Shown here: positions 44,792 to 53,901 of the stretch, piece after piece | How positions within the stretch are numbered: position 1 is the stretch's first letter | Layout of the letters: each line of letters starts with the position of its first letter | From: CALINF01 sp039980455 | GTDB taxonomy: Bacteria; Pseudomonadota; Gammaproteobacteria; Pseudomonadales; Halieaceae | Assembly: GCA_039980455.1 (NCBI GenBank) | Contig: JBDXCG010000003.1 | Location: forward strand, 1,116,001 to 1,180,000 | DNA: 64,000 nt | Direction: 5' to 3' | The notes under the pieces: generated by a model | The model's database searches: none | The model's input: only the letters and a program-made list of their open reading frames with translations | What the model was told of the DNA's origin: nothing | Program-made: the position numbers and the translations under genes

Positions 44792-46273
44792 ATGTTTGAG
44801 GCGCTGGAAACAGGTAAATCCATCAAAGGCAGCGATTTCGATAGACTGCGTGATGAACTAAGACCACAGCTGATCGAGGCACAACTTGCCCTGGCTGAAG
44901 CCCCCTACTCCGTAATCATGATAATCGCAGGATTCGATGGATCAGGCAAAGGCGCCTTAGTGCACCGTATCAACGAGTGGATGGATCCACGGAGTATCGA
45001 CACAACTGCTTTCTGGCAGCAATCTGACGAGGAAGAGTCTCGTCCCCGCTACTGGCGTTACTGGCGACACATGCCTCCCAAGGGCCAGATTGGCATCATG
45101 ATGGGGTCGTGGTACCAGGCCTGTGGCTACGACGGCATGTCTGACAAGCTATCGGGCAAAGCACTTGCACTGGAGCTGCAGGAGATCGAAGCGTTCGAGC
45201 GAATGCTCACCGATGATGGAACACTGGTGATCAAGATCTGGTTGCACGTAAGTCGAGACAGGCAAAAAATGCAGCTACGTGAAGAAGCGCCTCTCAAAAT
45301 ACAAAATCCCAGAGTTCCAGCGGATGCTGATGCCTGGTGGGACATGTACCCCAAAGCACTTGAGATTTCTGAGCAACTCGTGACGGCAACGGACTCCAGT
45401 CACAGCCCATGGCATCTGGTCGAGGCCAATAACCCCAATTATCGCGATATCACATCTGCCCAGATTATTGTTGAGGCTATGACAGAGCACGCTGCCAAAC
45501 TGATAGCAGACAAGCCGTCCAAACCTCCTCTATTTGCCGATCATCGTAAAGGGCAACCCACCGTGCTAGACACTGTAGACCTAAACTTGAACCTTGATCG
45601 TGAAGACTATAAGGCCAAATTGCGCAAGCAGCAGGACAAACTACAGGACCTAGCTTGGGAGCTTAACGCCCAGGAACGTTCGGTGATTGCTGTGTTCGAG
45701 GGTTGGGACGCTGCAGGCAAAGGCTCAGCTATAAGACGTGTTACACAGGCGATAGATCCACGGCTCTACAAATTGGTGCAGTACGCAGCCCCCAGTGATG
45801 AAGAGCGCGCACAGCACTATTTGTGGCGTTTTTGGCGCAATTTGCAGCGCGACGGCCGCTCTACCCTGTTTGATCGCTCCTGGTACGGCAGAGTGCTCGT
45901 GGAAAGAGTAGAAGGCTTTGCACAGCCAAGCGAGTGGAAACGCGCCTACAACGAAATCAATATGTTTGAAAAACAGCTCGTAGACCATGGCAATATCGTT
46001 GTGAAATTCTGGATTCATATTAGCCCCGACGAACAGCTAGCCCGCTTCAAAGCTAGAGAGAGCCAACCTCACAAGCACTATAAAATAACCGAAGAAGACT
46101 GGCGCAACAGAGAGAAATGGGAAGACTATGCACTCGCCGTGGAAGATATGGTGGCGCACACCAGTACCCAGCACGCCCCGTGGACACTCGTGGCCGGCAA
46201 CAGCAAGTTATGGGCTCGCATAGACATTCTAAAGACTTTATGTAGCGCAATAAAAAAGGAACTAAAGGGGTAG
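44792..46273 (+). CDS. pap: Polyphosphate:AMP phosphotransferase, two-domain PPK2 class II
   Basis: This 493-residue protein is a tandem of two PPK2 domains. It uses polyphosphate to phosphorylate AMP. Walker A is GFDGSGKGALVHR in the N-terminal domain (~residue 48) and GWDAAGKGSAIRR in the C-terminal one (~residue 308). The lid/Walker B motif is FDRSWYGRVLVERVEG in the second domain but MGSWYQACGYDGMSD in the first, where the Asp-Arg pair is lost, so the first domain is probably degenerate. It diverges from the methyltransferase gene; the asparaginase-like gene follows. Confidence 0.93.
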   Translation: MFEALETGKSIKGSDFDRLRDELRPQLIEAQLALAEAPYSVIMIIAGFDGSGKGALVHRINEWMDPRSIDTTAFWQQSDEEESRPRYWRYWRHMPPKGQIGIMMGSWYQACGYDGMSDKLSGKALALELQEIEAFERMLTDDGTLVIKIWLHVSRDRQKMQLREEAPLKIQNPRVPADADAWWDMYPKALEISEQLVTATDSSHSPWHLVEANNPNYRDITSAQIIVEAMTEHAAKLIADKPSKPPLFADHRKGQPTVLDTVDLNLNLDREDYKAKLRKQQDKLQDLAWELNAQERSVIAVFEGWDAAGKGSAIRRVTQAIDPRLYKLVQYAAPSDEERAQHYLWRFWRNLQRDGRSTLFDRSWYGRVLVERVEGFAQPSEWKRAYNEINMFEKQLVDHGNIVVKFWIHISPDEQLARFKARESQPHKHYKITEEDWRNREKWEDYALAVEDMVAHTSTQHAPWTLVAGNSKLWARIDILKTLCSAIKKELKG

Positions 46274-46327
46274 CCAACCTGTTCGCCCCCATTATACTGG
46301 CCTACCTTGTTCCAGTTAGCCCTCGTC

Positions 46328-46810
46328 ATGAAACTGCATATCATTACCACAGGCGGCACGATCGATAAGATCTACTTCGATGCCAAAAGCGATTACCAGG
46401 TGGGCGATCCCGTCATTGGTGAACTGCTACAACGTATGGCAGTGGGCTTTCCGTTTACCGTTGAATCGGCGATGCGCAAGGACAGCCTGGATATGACAGA
46501 GGACGATCGCAAACAAATACGCTCATTAGCGCAGAGCTGCGCCGAAGAGTGCGTATTGGTCACCCACGGCACTGATGGCATGGTTGCCACCGGGCAGGCG
46601 CTGCAGGGCATAGCCGGCAAACGTATTGTTCTCACCGGCGCACTACAACCTGCCGCGTTTGCTCAAAGCGATGCGATATTTAACATCGGCTGCGCCATCG
46701 GGGCGCTTCAGAGTAAACCCCCTGGTGTATACATCGCTATGAACGGCGAGGTATTCGACGCAGACAAGGTTGTTAAAAACCTCGAACGAAACCGTTTCGA
46801 GGCGCTTTAA
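46328..46810 (+). CDS. Short asparaginase-like protein, N-terminal domain only
   Basis: This protein of 160 residues aligns only with the N-terminal domain of L-asparaginases. It has the first catalytic Thr in HIITTGGTIDK (~residue 9) and the second in LVTHGTDGMVATGQAL, followed by RIVLTGALQPAAF. The whole C-terminal domain, which supplies residues at the dimer interface, is absent, yet the frame ends cleanly. Such one-domain proteins occur in other gammaproteobacteria, so this is not simply a broken gene. Activity is uncertain. Its TAA overlaps the stop of the convergent MMPL gene by 4 bp. Confidence 0.8.
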   Translation: MKLHIITTGGTIDKIYFDAKSDYQVGDPVIGELLQRMAVGFPFTVESAMRKDSLDMTEDDRKQIRSLAQSCAEECVLVTHGTDGMVATGQALQGIAGKRIVLTGALQPAAFAQSDAIFNIGCAIGALQSKPPGVYIAMNGEVFDADKVVKNLERNRFEAL

Positions 46811-49155
46811 CGCACTGCCTTTTTGCTCAGCAACCAGGCCAGTGCAGGCAGGAACAATAGCGCACCAACCATATTCCAGAAGAACATGAACATCAGCATG
46901 AGTCCCATGTCAGCTTGAAACTTGATGGGCGAAAACACCCACGTTCCTACTCCCACAGCCAATGTGAAACCGGTAAATGCGACTGCCGTGCCGCTGGCTT
47001 TGAGCGCATGAAAATAGGCTTCTTCGAGTTTCTGCCCCTGCTTCAAGTAAGACTGCAGCGAGGAATAGATGTAGATGCCGTAGTCAACACCAATCCCCAC
47101 GCCCAGAGCGATTACAGGCAACGTTGCTACTTTCACCCCGATGCCCAACCCGGCCATCAGAGCCTGTCCCAGTACAGAGGTCAGCATCAGCGGCAAAATG
47201 ATGCACGCGGTTACTCGAATGGACAAGAAGTTGATCAGGCACAGAGCAATCACGACACCGTAGACCCACATCAGCATTTTGACTTGCGCATCGGCGATCA
47301 CTATATTCGTGGCCGCCTCCACACCCGCATTGCCTGCCGCCAGTTGAAACTCCAGGTCGGGCGCTTTCAATTCTTCGGCTAGCTCATCCGCAGCCGCAAC
47401 AACCCCTTCGAGCGTAGCGGCTTTGTGATCATCAAGGAAAAGAATAATCGGCGCCATCGAGCAATCAGTGTTTCTCAGGCTACTGGGGGCACGACTCAAC
47501 GAATTATTCAGAATGTATTGGTTGCGACTGGTTGCATGCCACTTGGGACTACCCTCGTTCATACCCATGATCACCAGCTTAGAGATATCCACTAATGAAA
47601 GTGCTGATTGCACTCCCTCAACAGACTCCATCGCGCCCTGAAAATAGTCCACGGAGGAGATAAAGGGGAAACTACCGCACTGTTGCTCACCCGTACGCGC
47701 CATGACAACAAACACATCGGTGCTGGTGGAATAATTTTCCGTCAGAAATGCATTGTCGAGGTTATACCGGGATGTAGGCCGAAGCTCGGGGGCGCCGGGA
47801 TCCAAATCGCCAATCTTCTGAAACTGGCCTAAGTACAGTCCACCACACAGAAGGACGAAACCGAACCCCAGAATTATCAGTGCGGGCCGTATGCGCGGGA
47901 TACGCGCGAGAAAACGCCAGTGAGCAAAGCGGCTCTCTTCTTTGACCGCGCGGTAGGCTAAACACCGATCGGTAATACCGGTTAGCGACAGCACCAGTGG
48001 TAGCAAAATTAGATTGGTGAGCACCAGCACGGCGATACCCGTACTGGCAACAATCGCCAGTTCCTGAATCACAGGAATGTCGATTACACGCAGTGTGAGG
48101 AATCCAACGCCATCACTTAACAACGCGACAAATCCTGGCTTGGAAAGCCGTACAAACGTCAGTTTGGCTGCGTCTGTTTTAGAGATACCTTCATAAATCA
48201 GGTGAGCAAACCGGTTGATGATCTGCACGGAGTGACTGATTCCCACTGCAAACACCAGAAAGGGAACCAACATTGAGTAAGGGTCCAGACCCAGACCCAA
48301 TAGCTTGAGCAAACCCATCTGCCATACCACTGCAATAGTGGAACAAAACAGGGATGCAAAGGTAAGCCAACCGCAACGGGAGTACAGAAATAACATGACG
48401 GCAGAGATTGAAAATGCCACCAGGAAAAACAATCCTACCAGTGTCGCGCCTTCAATCAGGTCACCGATGAGCTTGGCAAAACCGGTAATATGAATACGCA
48501 CGGTATCGGTCTGATACTTGTCCCGAATCAGTGCTTCCAAGTCATCCGAGAACGCGCTGTAATCCAACCTCTCGCCGGTGGTCGGATCGATTTCAATCAA
48601 CGGCGCTACTATGGTCGTTGATTTGAAATTGTTGGCAACTATACGGCCAATCTGGCCAGACTTAAGCGTATTCTCTCGTAGCTTGAGTAACGTGCGCTCT
48701 GAACCGTCGTAGTCATCGGGAATGACAGCACCACCTACAAATCCTTCTTCGGTTACCTCCTGCCAACGCACATTAGGCGTCCAGAGAGACTGCAGTGCCG
48801 ATCGGTCCACACCATTGATATAGAAGACCTCGTCGGTGATTTGCTTGAGCGTATCTTGGAATTCTGGCGTGAAAATATCGCCTTCAGTCGTTTCAACGAT
48901 AATACGCACCGAGTTGCCGAGGCCCTTTAGGTCATCCCGACTCGCCAGGAAATTTTGAATAAAGGGATGCGACACAGGAATCATTTTCTCGAAGCTGGCA
49001 TCGGGCTTGAGTTGAATCATGTGCCAGCCAAAAAAGAGTGTCGCTATCGCAAACAACCCTATCAATGGCATCCGCACGCGAAACAGCATGTGTGCCCACG
49101 ACTTGGGTAATGGCCAGTCCTCGGCTTGCATCGCATCTTCGAAGGAAACACTCAT
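46807..49155 (-). CDS. MMPL/RND superfamily inner-membrane transporter
   Basis: This 782-residue membrane protein has about 12 transmembrane segments in two halves, each with a large periplasmic loop after its first segment, the RND/MMPL design of lipid and hydrophobe transporters. Features are the N-terminal anchor near LIGLFAIATLFFGWHMI, the sterol-sensing-like blocks around VPFLVFAVGISHSVQIINR and LPVIALGVGIGVDYGIYIY, and a C-terminal LMLMFMFFWNMVGALLFLP. The GxxxD-type Asp in GVGIGVDYG could serve proton coupling. It is the last gene of the DUF1302-DUF1329-YCF48 unit, overlapping its upstream neighbour by ATGA. The substrate is unknown, likely a hydrophobic compound. Confidence 0.9.
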   Translation of the reverse strand: MSVSFEDAMQAEDWPLPKSWAHMLFRVRMPLIGLFAIATLFFGWHMIQLKPDASFEKMIPVSHPFIQNFLASRDDLKGLGNSVRIIVETTEGDIFTPEFQDTLKQITDEVFYINGVDRSALQSLWTPNVRWQEVTEEGFVGGAVIPDDYDGSERTLLKLRENTLKSGQIGRIVANNFKSTTIVAPLIEIDPTTGERLDYSAFSDDLEALIRDKYQTDTVRIHITGFAKLIGDLIEGATLVGLFFLVAFSISAVMLFLYSRCGWLTFASLFCSTIAVVWQMGLLKLLGLGLDPYSMLVPFLVFAVGISHSVQIINRFAHLIYEGISKTDAAKLTFVRLSKPGFVALLSDGVGFLTLRVIDIPVIQELAIVASTGIAVLVLTNLILLPLVLSLTGITDRCLAYRAVKEESRFAHWRFLARIPRIRPALIILGFGFVLLCGGLYLGQFQKIGDLDPGAPELRPTSRYNLDNAFLTENYSTSTDVFVVMARTGEQQCGSFPFISSVDYFQGAMESVEGVQSALSLVDISKLVIMGMNEGSPKWHATSRNQYILNNSLSRAPSSLRNTDCSMAPIILFLDDHKAATLEGVVAAADELAEELKAPDLEFQLAAGNAGVEAATNIVIADAQVKMLMWVYGVVIALCLINFLSIRVTACIILPLMLTSVLGQALMAGLGIGVKVATLPVIALGVGIGVDYGIYIYSSLQSYLKQGQKLEEAYFHALKASGTAVAFTGFTLAVGVGTWVFSPIKFQADMGLMLMFMFFWNMVGALLFLPALAWLLSKKAVR

Positions 49156-50330
49156 TGCAGTTGCTCCGCTTCATCCAGTCGCCCAATACCATCCATTCCT
49201 ACCAACACGATGCTCCCGTCACTGGCTTGCACGACAGACGAAAAGGTACTGCGTGTAGGATGGCTGTATTTTTCTATCTGGCCGGACTCATCGAGCACAA
49301 TAATCGATCCGCCTGCCCCTACCAGAGCTGTCCTACCATCTTCTAGTAGGCTGCCTCCGTACAAGCTATAACTCTGGCTGGTCTCACGCTTCTGCCAGGA
49401 TAGACCTTCATCGCTGGTTACAAAGCTATTCCCCCGTAACCCGAACGTCATCACTACGTCTGTGGCTACAACGACACCGAAAAGGCTGCCCTCATATAAG
49501 TCGGGTATGCGCTGCCAGGTTGCGCCACTGTCATTGGATACAAAAAGCAATCCCGCTTCGCCACTCAGAAAAAGCGTATTGGCAGTGCCGGCTGCGACAC
49601 TGTAATAGTGGAAGCGATCAATGTTGTCGAGTCCTTCTATCGCTAACTGCCAGTGGGTGCCGCCGTCATCTGTGGTGTACAACATGCCATAAGCGCCTAC
49701 GGCGTAGCCCGAAAATTCATTGGTAAACAATACGTCCAGAAAAGGATCTACGGGGCCCGTTGCCAACGCATCTTGCGCGTCCTCGACGGCAAATACGGCG
49801 TCTTCCAGCGCGTAAGCCATATCATCCAAAAGTTCTGCGTCCTCTGGACTCGCTTGCGCCTCCAGCGCTGCCACTTCGGCTGCCAACTGCTGTTGCTGGG
49901 CCTGTGCGTACTCAAGATAAGCAGCGTTTGCGCGATTGCCATCAAACTGCAACAGCCAGGTCTCGCCGCCATCAGACGTATGAAGAATGACACCTGCGTG
50001 CCCTACCGCCCAGCCAAGTTTGTCATCAACAAACGTGACTGCCGTTAGGGTTGCACTCACCGGTACCTGCGCCTGCGACCAGCTCACGCCACCATCATCG
50101 CTGAGCACAACAACACCTCGCTCCCCTACCGCCACCAAGCGCGCACCGGCGCGCGCTATGTCGTTCAGTTGCATATGCTCAGGCGAGCTAAACGCGCCCG
50201 GAGAGCGAAAGACAAGATCATCGGTGGCCGTAGCAACTGGGTCATCAACGGCGAACGCCGCAGTCGCGACGCTAAGCAGAAGAGCCAGGGAAAATGACGC
50301 GGCGGTCAATGGCCCAGCGCCAAAACGCAT
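49152..50330 (-). CDS. YCF48-like beta-propeller exported protein
   Basis: This 392-residue protein has a signal peptide (MRFGAGPLTAASFSLALLLS to AFAVDD). It then shows repeated BNR/YCF48-type propeller blades with SDDGGVSW, TSDGGETW, TTDDGGTHW and SNDSGATWQ motifs. Between the second and third blades is a helical, glutamine- and alanine-rich insertion (about residues 145-190, from YLEYAQAQQQQLAAEV), probably a coiled coil. YCF48 proteins are assembly factors in photosystems; here the propeller likely scaffolds an envelope complex with the MMPL partner. The stop overlaps the MMPL start by 4 bp, and the start is 12 bp after the DUF1329 gene. Confidence 0.87.
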   Translation of the reverse strand: MRFGAGPLTAASFSLALLLSVATAAFAVDDPVATATDDLVFRSPGAFSSPEHMQLNDIARAGARLVAVGERGVVVLSDDGGVSWSQAQVPVSATLTAVTFVDDKLGWAVGHAGVILHTSDGGETWLLQFDGNRANAAYLEYAQAQQQQLAAEVAALEAQASPEDAELLDDMAYALEDAVFAVEDAQDALATGPVDPFLDVLFTNEFSGYAVGAYGMLYTTDDGGTHWQLAIEGLDNIDRFHYYSVAAGTANTLFLSGEAGLLFVSNDSGATWQRIPDLYEGSLFGVVVATDVVMTFGLRGNSFVTSDEGLSWQKRETSQSYSLYGGSLLEDGRTALVGAGGSIIVLDESGQIEKYSHPTRSTFSSVVQASDGSIVLVGMDGIGRLDEAEQLQ

Positions 50331-50342
50331 TGTTAGCACCGA

Positions 50343-51710
50343 TCAGCGCCGGCCGGCTCTGCGCAATGCGGCTGGAGTGAAATCTTCAAACCGGCCCTTG
50401 TAACCGAAATCGTACTGGTAGCCTTTTTCCTCGTTATCCAGCCCTATGACGACATAGCGACCAGAGATGAGGTCGTGCAGAGACTCCGCTGATATCCAGG
50501 GGACGTTCACCTGGTAGTGCTGAACCATATGGCCCTCTTTCATCTTCCAAAGATCGCCTCGTCCATCGTAGTGATCCACAACCGCTATTTGCCAAGTGTC
50601 TTCGTCTACATAGAACGTGCGGCGCGCATAGATGTGGCGAGCACCTTCCTTGAGCTTGGCGTCGACAACCCACACACGATGTAGCTCATAGCGCAGGTAA
50701 TCTGGATTCATATGACCTGCCTTCATGATGTCGGAATATTTCAAATCTCCACGGCGAAGGTCGTACGTGTTGTACGGTATGTACATTTCCTGCTTACCTA
50801 CCAACTCCCAGTCATAGCGATCCGGTGCACCGTTATACAGATCGAGATCGTCTGCCGTGCGCAAGCCATCAGACGCTGTTCCCGGACCGTCATAGGCGAT
50901 GTTGGGGGCTCGCCGGACTCGTCGCTGACCCGCGTTGTACACCCAGGCCGACCGAGGCTCTTTTATCTGATCTATGTTCTCATGTACCAGCAGGACATCG
51001 CCCTCTAGTCTTGCTGGCGCAAGAATGCGCTGTAAGAATACGAACAGGCGATTAGGATCGGGGTTGTCAGGAAAACGGTTGGCAAACAAGGCCTCTTCTT
51101 CAAACAAAACGGGTGCAAAGTTGCCGTTGGCCTGCACCGGCGCTTGAATGTAGCGACGCTTGAAGCCCAGCGCTGTACGGTAACGCGTGATGTGATTCCA
51201 GATCACTTCTACGCCACTACCGGGAATAGGGAAAGGCACGCTTGCATCGAAATTGACTATGCCATTGCCGCCGTCCACCAAATCGGTTCCTGGCGCACCG
51301 TCCTTAATCCTTGTGTACTCGGTATCTGGCAGTCGAGCACTACGGCGCGAAGGATATATCGGCATTTTGTAGGTCTCGGGATAACGCTTGAACATGGCAA
51401 TTTGCGACGGTGATAGCTTGTCTTGATGCTCCGCCAAGTTGTCTGCGGTGATCACAAATAGCGGCTCATCTGCCGCAAAGGGATCAACCAATCGATCACC
51501 TACTGTGTAGCCTGCAGGTAACTCCGAGATACCGCCTGTCCACTCGGGGATTGTCCCGTCTGCATTTGCCGCACGCTCTGCACCCATCGGAGTCAACGTG
51601 TCGCCTCCTAACTGAGCAGCCTGTTCGGAAGTGACCTTGGCAACCGCCGAATGACCAAACACGAGGGTTGTCGCGAGGGACAGAGTCAGTAATGTTTTCT
51701 CAAATTTCAT
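50343..51710 (-). CDS. DUF1329 domain exported protein
   Basis: This 455-residue protein has a signal peptide (MKFEKTLLTLSLATTLVFGHSAVA) and the DUF1329 architecture. Recognisable are the N-terminal KVTSEQAAQLGGDTLTPMGAE, the central TRYRTALGFKRRYIQAPVQ and RVRRAPNIAYDGPGTASDG, and the C-terminal RHIYARRTFYVDEDTWQI. The family always accompanies DUF1302 proteins. A LolA/LolB-like lipid-binding barrel is a plausible fold, but that is inference. The ATG at 51710 has GGAG upstream; the frame open to 51734 overlaps the DUF1302 stop. It lies 20 bp downstream of the DUF1302 gene. Confidence 0.9.
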   Translation of the reverse strand: MKFEKTLLTLSLATTLVFGHSAVAKVTSEQAAQLGGDTLTPMGAERAANADGTIPEWTGGISELPAGYTVGDRLVDPFAADEPLFVITADNLAEHQDKLSPSQIAMFKRYPETYKMPIYPSRRSARLPDTEYTRIKDGAPGTDLVDGGNGIVNFDASVPFPIPGSGVEVIWNHITRYRTALGFKRRYIQAPVQANGNFAPVLFEEEALFANRFPDNPDPNRLFVFLQRILAPARLEGDVLLVHENIDQIKEPRSAWVYNAGQRRVRRAPNIAYDGPGTASDGLRTADDLDLYNGAPDRYDWELVGKQEMYIPYNTYDLRRGDLKYSDIMKAGHMNPDYLRYELHRVWVVDAKLKEGARHIYARRTFYVDEDTWQIAVVDHYDGRGDLWKMKEGHMVQHYQVNVPWISAESLHDLISGRYVVIGLDNEEKGYQYDFGYKGRFEDFTPAALRRAGRR

Positions 51711-51730
51711 AAGTAATATCTCCAGAGCAC

Positions 51731-53590
51731 TCAAAAGGCGACAGAAAAACTCAGCGAAACGAAGTCGCGGTCTTGCTGCTCATTATAATCGGCATTAAAA
51801 AAGCTGGTGTAAGACAGGTCTGCACGGTAGGTATTCAGATAGTCCGCACGCAATCCAGCGCTCAACGCCATACGATCTTCGATAAAGTTTGGCGCAGGCG
51901 AATAGCCTTTTACATCATGCGAGAACGCCAGACTGGGTGTCAGGTTGATGCCGGCAAATGCGTCCGAGTAATCCAAGCTGACTCTTGTACGATAACCCCA
52001 CGAGAAATCATCTGTAAATCCATCGTTATTACAGTAACTGCCGTTGGTATTCGGGACTACCCCCACGGCGCCTTCGGCAACTGGGTGTGAATCGCAAGCA
52101 ACCGGCGCACCCGGCCAAAGCGGAAACTGACTCTGGAACGGTTCAAACGAGCCAATGCCGTATGCAGGTGAACGGCCATAGTTCTGATCTGAGTCCATAT
52201 CATCCAGCCAGACTCCGCCCGCCTCCGCGGCAAAAGAAAGCCGGTCAGCGCCAAACACCTGTTCGAAGAATTTGATGAATGTCATCTGGTACTGCGTGTA
52301 TTCCACATCGTCATAGCCATGAACTGTTCCACCCGGTCCCGCAGCGAGCGAGCGCGGAAGCATACGCGACCAGTCGGCTACCGCCCCCAACGCAACGGAT
52401 TGCAGTATCTCTGTCGTATTAATCTGCAGCGGGAAATCTGGTCGATAGCTCAACTCACCCGACACTGCCCAGTCACCCACGTTGGTAGAGAATGTCACAC
52501 CATATAGCTCGATATCCTCAGGAAATTCAAAGAAAAAGGCAGGATCCGCGCCGGCATTAATCGGCTGGCCGAAATTGGTGGTTGCGTTCTGTACGCTCAA
52601 AATAGGTGTTCGGCTGTGATAGTTAAGATAGTAAAGCCCGAACTCTGTGGAATTGAGAGACTCCACAAAGTATCGAGCAGCCACACCCCACTGCCCGCTA
52701 TCCGATGCCTCATCATCGCTAAGCCTGGGCATGGTCAATCCCAATGGCTGTTGAACCGCATCCGGAGCTGCATTGGTTAGCGTCAGGTAGTCACAGCCGC
52801 CACCGTAGGGGTCCGCTGAGCTCCAATAAGTACCACACTCGTCAAGAATTGTGCGCTGCCACTCGTACTGGTAAAACGCTTCTATACTCAGATCATAGGT
52901 CAATCCAAGGTTGGCATAGACCATCCCGGTGGGAAGCAATGCCTCCTTAATCTCTGAACCTGGCTGGCGCAGCGCAGTCACATCAAAAGGGCTAATCACA
53001 TTGATGCCGTTTTGAATAAAAGTACTCTCCCCCCAACTAAGCACCATGTTGCCGCCACGAACCTCTAGCGGACGCTCGCCCAGATCAAATCCCGCAAAAG
53101 CATAGTAGTCGAGAAACTCAAAGCCTTTCTCCTGAGCAAGATCCTCAAAGTTCGACATGTCGAGCTCATCATTGCGGCTGTAGCCGTTGGCCGCGTGACC
53201 GTGATTTACCTCGCCCTGGTCAAGCTCGTAGTCGTACCAGTATTTGACGCGGGTGAACATTCCCCAGCTACCCGCATTCAGCTCCAGATCATGCACACCC
53301 TTGAACAGCATTGAATACATATCGCCGCTTTCGTAGTTCAGGTTGCCATCATCAGCAGTACTCGACGAGGCGCGGCCTTTGCCCTGCGTATTACCCGGCG
53401 AAATAACTCTTTTGGAGGGGTCCTCTGTGCGCCAGCTCGCGCCCACAGACAACGTTGATGAAAAGTTGCCTTCAAATGGCCCCAGATCGAAAGTCGCAGC
53501 ACTGGCAGGAACAGCAAGTAGTGCAGCCACTACAGCGGCGGCCATAGGTTTTAGTCTTAGTGATGGTGTTGATCCAATGTCGGTCTTCAC
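51731..53590 (-). CDS. DUF1302 predicted outer-membrane beta-barrel protein
   Basis: This protein of 619 residues starts at GTG 53590 with GGGAG upstream. It has a signal peptide (LRLKPMAAAVVAALLAVPASAA) followed by alternating beta-strand segments and a C-terminal aromatic residue (FVSLSFSVAF), the outer-membrane barrel sorting signal. The N-terminal strand region NFSSTLSVGASWRTEDPSK is a DUF1302 hallmark. Barrels of this kind resemble porins and hydrophobic-compound channels. It is the first gene of the four-gene unit and has its own promoter. Confidence 0.9.
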   Translation of the reverse strand: MKTDIGSTPSLRLKPMAAAVVAALLAVPASAATFDLGPFEGNFSSTLSVGASWRTEDPSKRVISPGNTQGKGRASSSTADDGNLNYESGDMYSMLFKGVHDLELNAGSWGMFTRVKYWYDYELDQGEVNHGHAANGYSRNDELDMSNFEDLAQEKGFEFLDYYAFAGFDLGERPLEVRGGNMVLSWGESTFIQNGINVISPFDVTALRQPGSEIKEALLPTGMVYANLGLTYDLSIEAFYQYEWQRTILDECGTYWSSADPYGGGCDYLTLTNAAPDAVQQPLGLTMPRLSDDEASDSGQWGVAARYFVESLNSTEFGLYYLNYHSRTPILSVQNATTNFGQPINAGADPAFFFEFPEDIELYGVTFSTNVGDWAVSGELSYRPDFPLQINTTEILQSVALGAVADWSRMLPRSLAAGPGGTVHGYDDVEYTQYQMTFIKFFEQVFGADRLSFAAEAGGVWLDDMDSDQNYGRSPAYGIGSFEPFQSQFPLWPGAPVACDSHPVAEGAVGVVPNTNGSYCNNDGFTDDFSWGYRTRVSLDYSDAFAGINLTPSLAFSHDVKGYSPAPNFIEDRMALSAGLRADYLNTYRADLSYTSFFNADYNEQQDRDFVSLSFSVAF

Positions 53591-53901
53591 GGGCGCTCTC
53601 CCAGGCTCTTGCCTGAATAGTTTTAGTATTGATAAGTGAAGTGTGGATGATTTATCTAAGCAGGGAATTGTCCTCAATCAATATTTCGTCGGGTGTTTGC
53701 TACAAGAGCCAAAGAACCGTTACTTAAGCGTAGACCACAACTGCCGAATATTCCGCGTGCTTTCGATGTTTAAATGCAGATGAAAATTCGTATACTGCGC
53801 AACCGGCTGATTGCTTCAAGCCACGACAGCTTCACTTGTTTACTAAGCAGACAATTTAACGACCACAATCACCCCACTCTGGACCTAGTTGAGGCCTCAT
53901 C
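53591..53901. other. Divergent intergenic region between the DUF1302 operon and putA
   Basis: The 311-bp region holds the DUF1302 promoter and, facing putA, a TATACT hexamer (53791-53796) that could be the putA -10, without a good -35 at 17 bp. The putA start itself is served by GAGG (53891-53894) seven bases before the ATG. I see no further gene. Confidence 0.55.
53653..53681 (-). promoter_or_regulatory. Predicted sigma70 promoter of the DUF1302-DUF1329-YCF48-MMPL operon
   Basis: On the minus strand TTGATT (53681-53676) and TAGATA (53658-53653) are exactly 17 bp apart, close to consensus. Transcription should start near 53646, giving a leader of about 55 nt before the GTG start. The reading direction and position support one transcript for the four genes. 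Confidence 0.6.
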
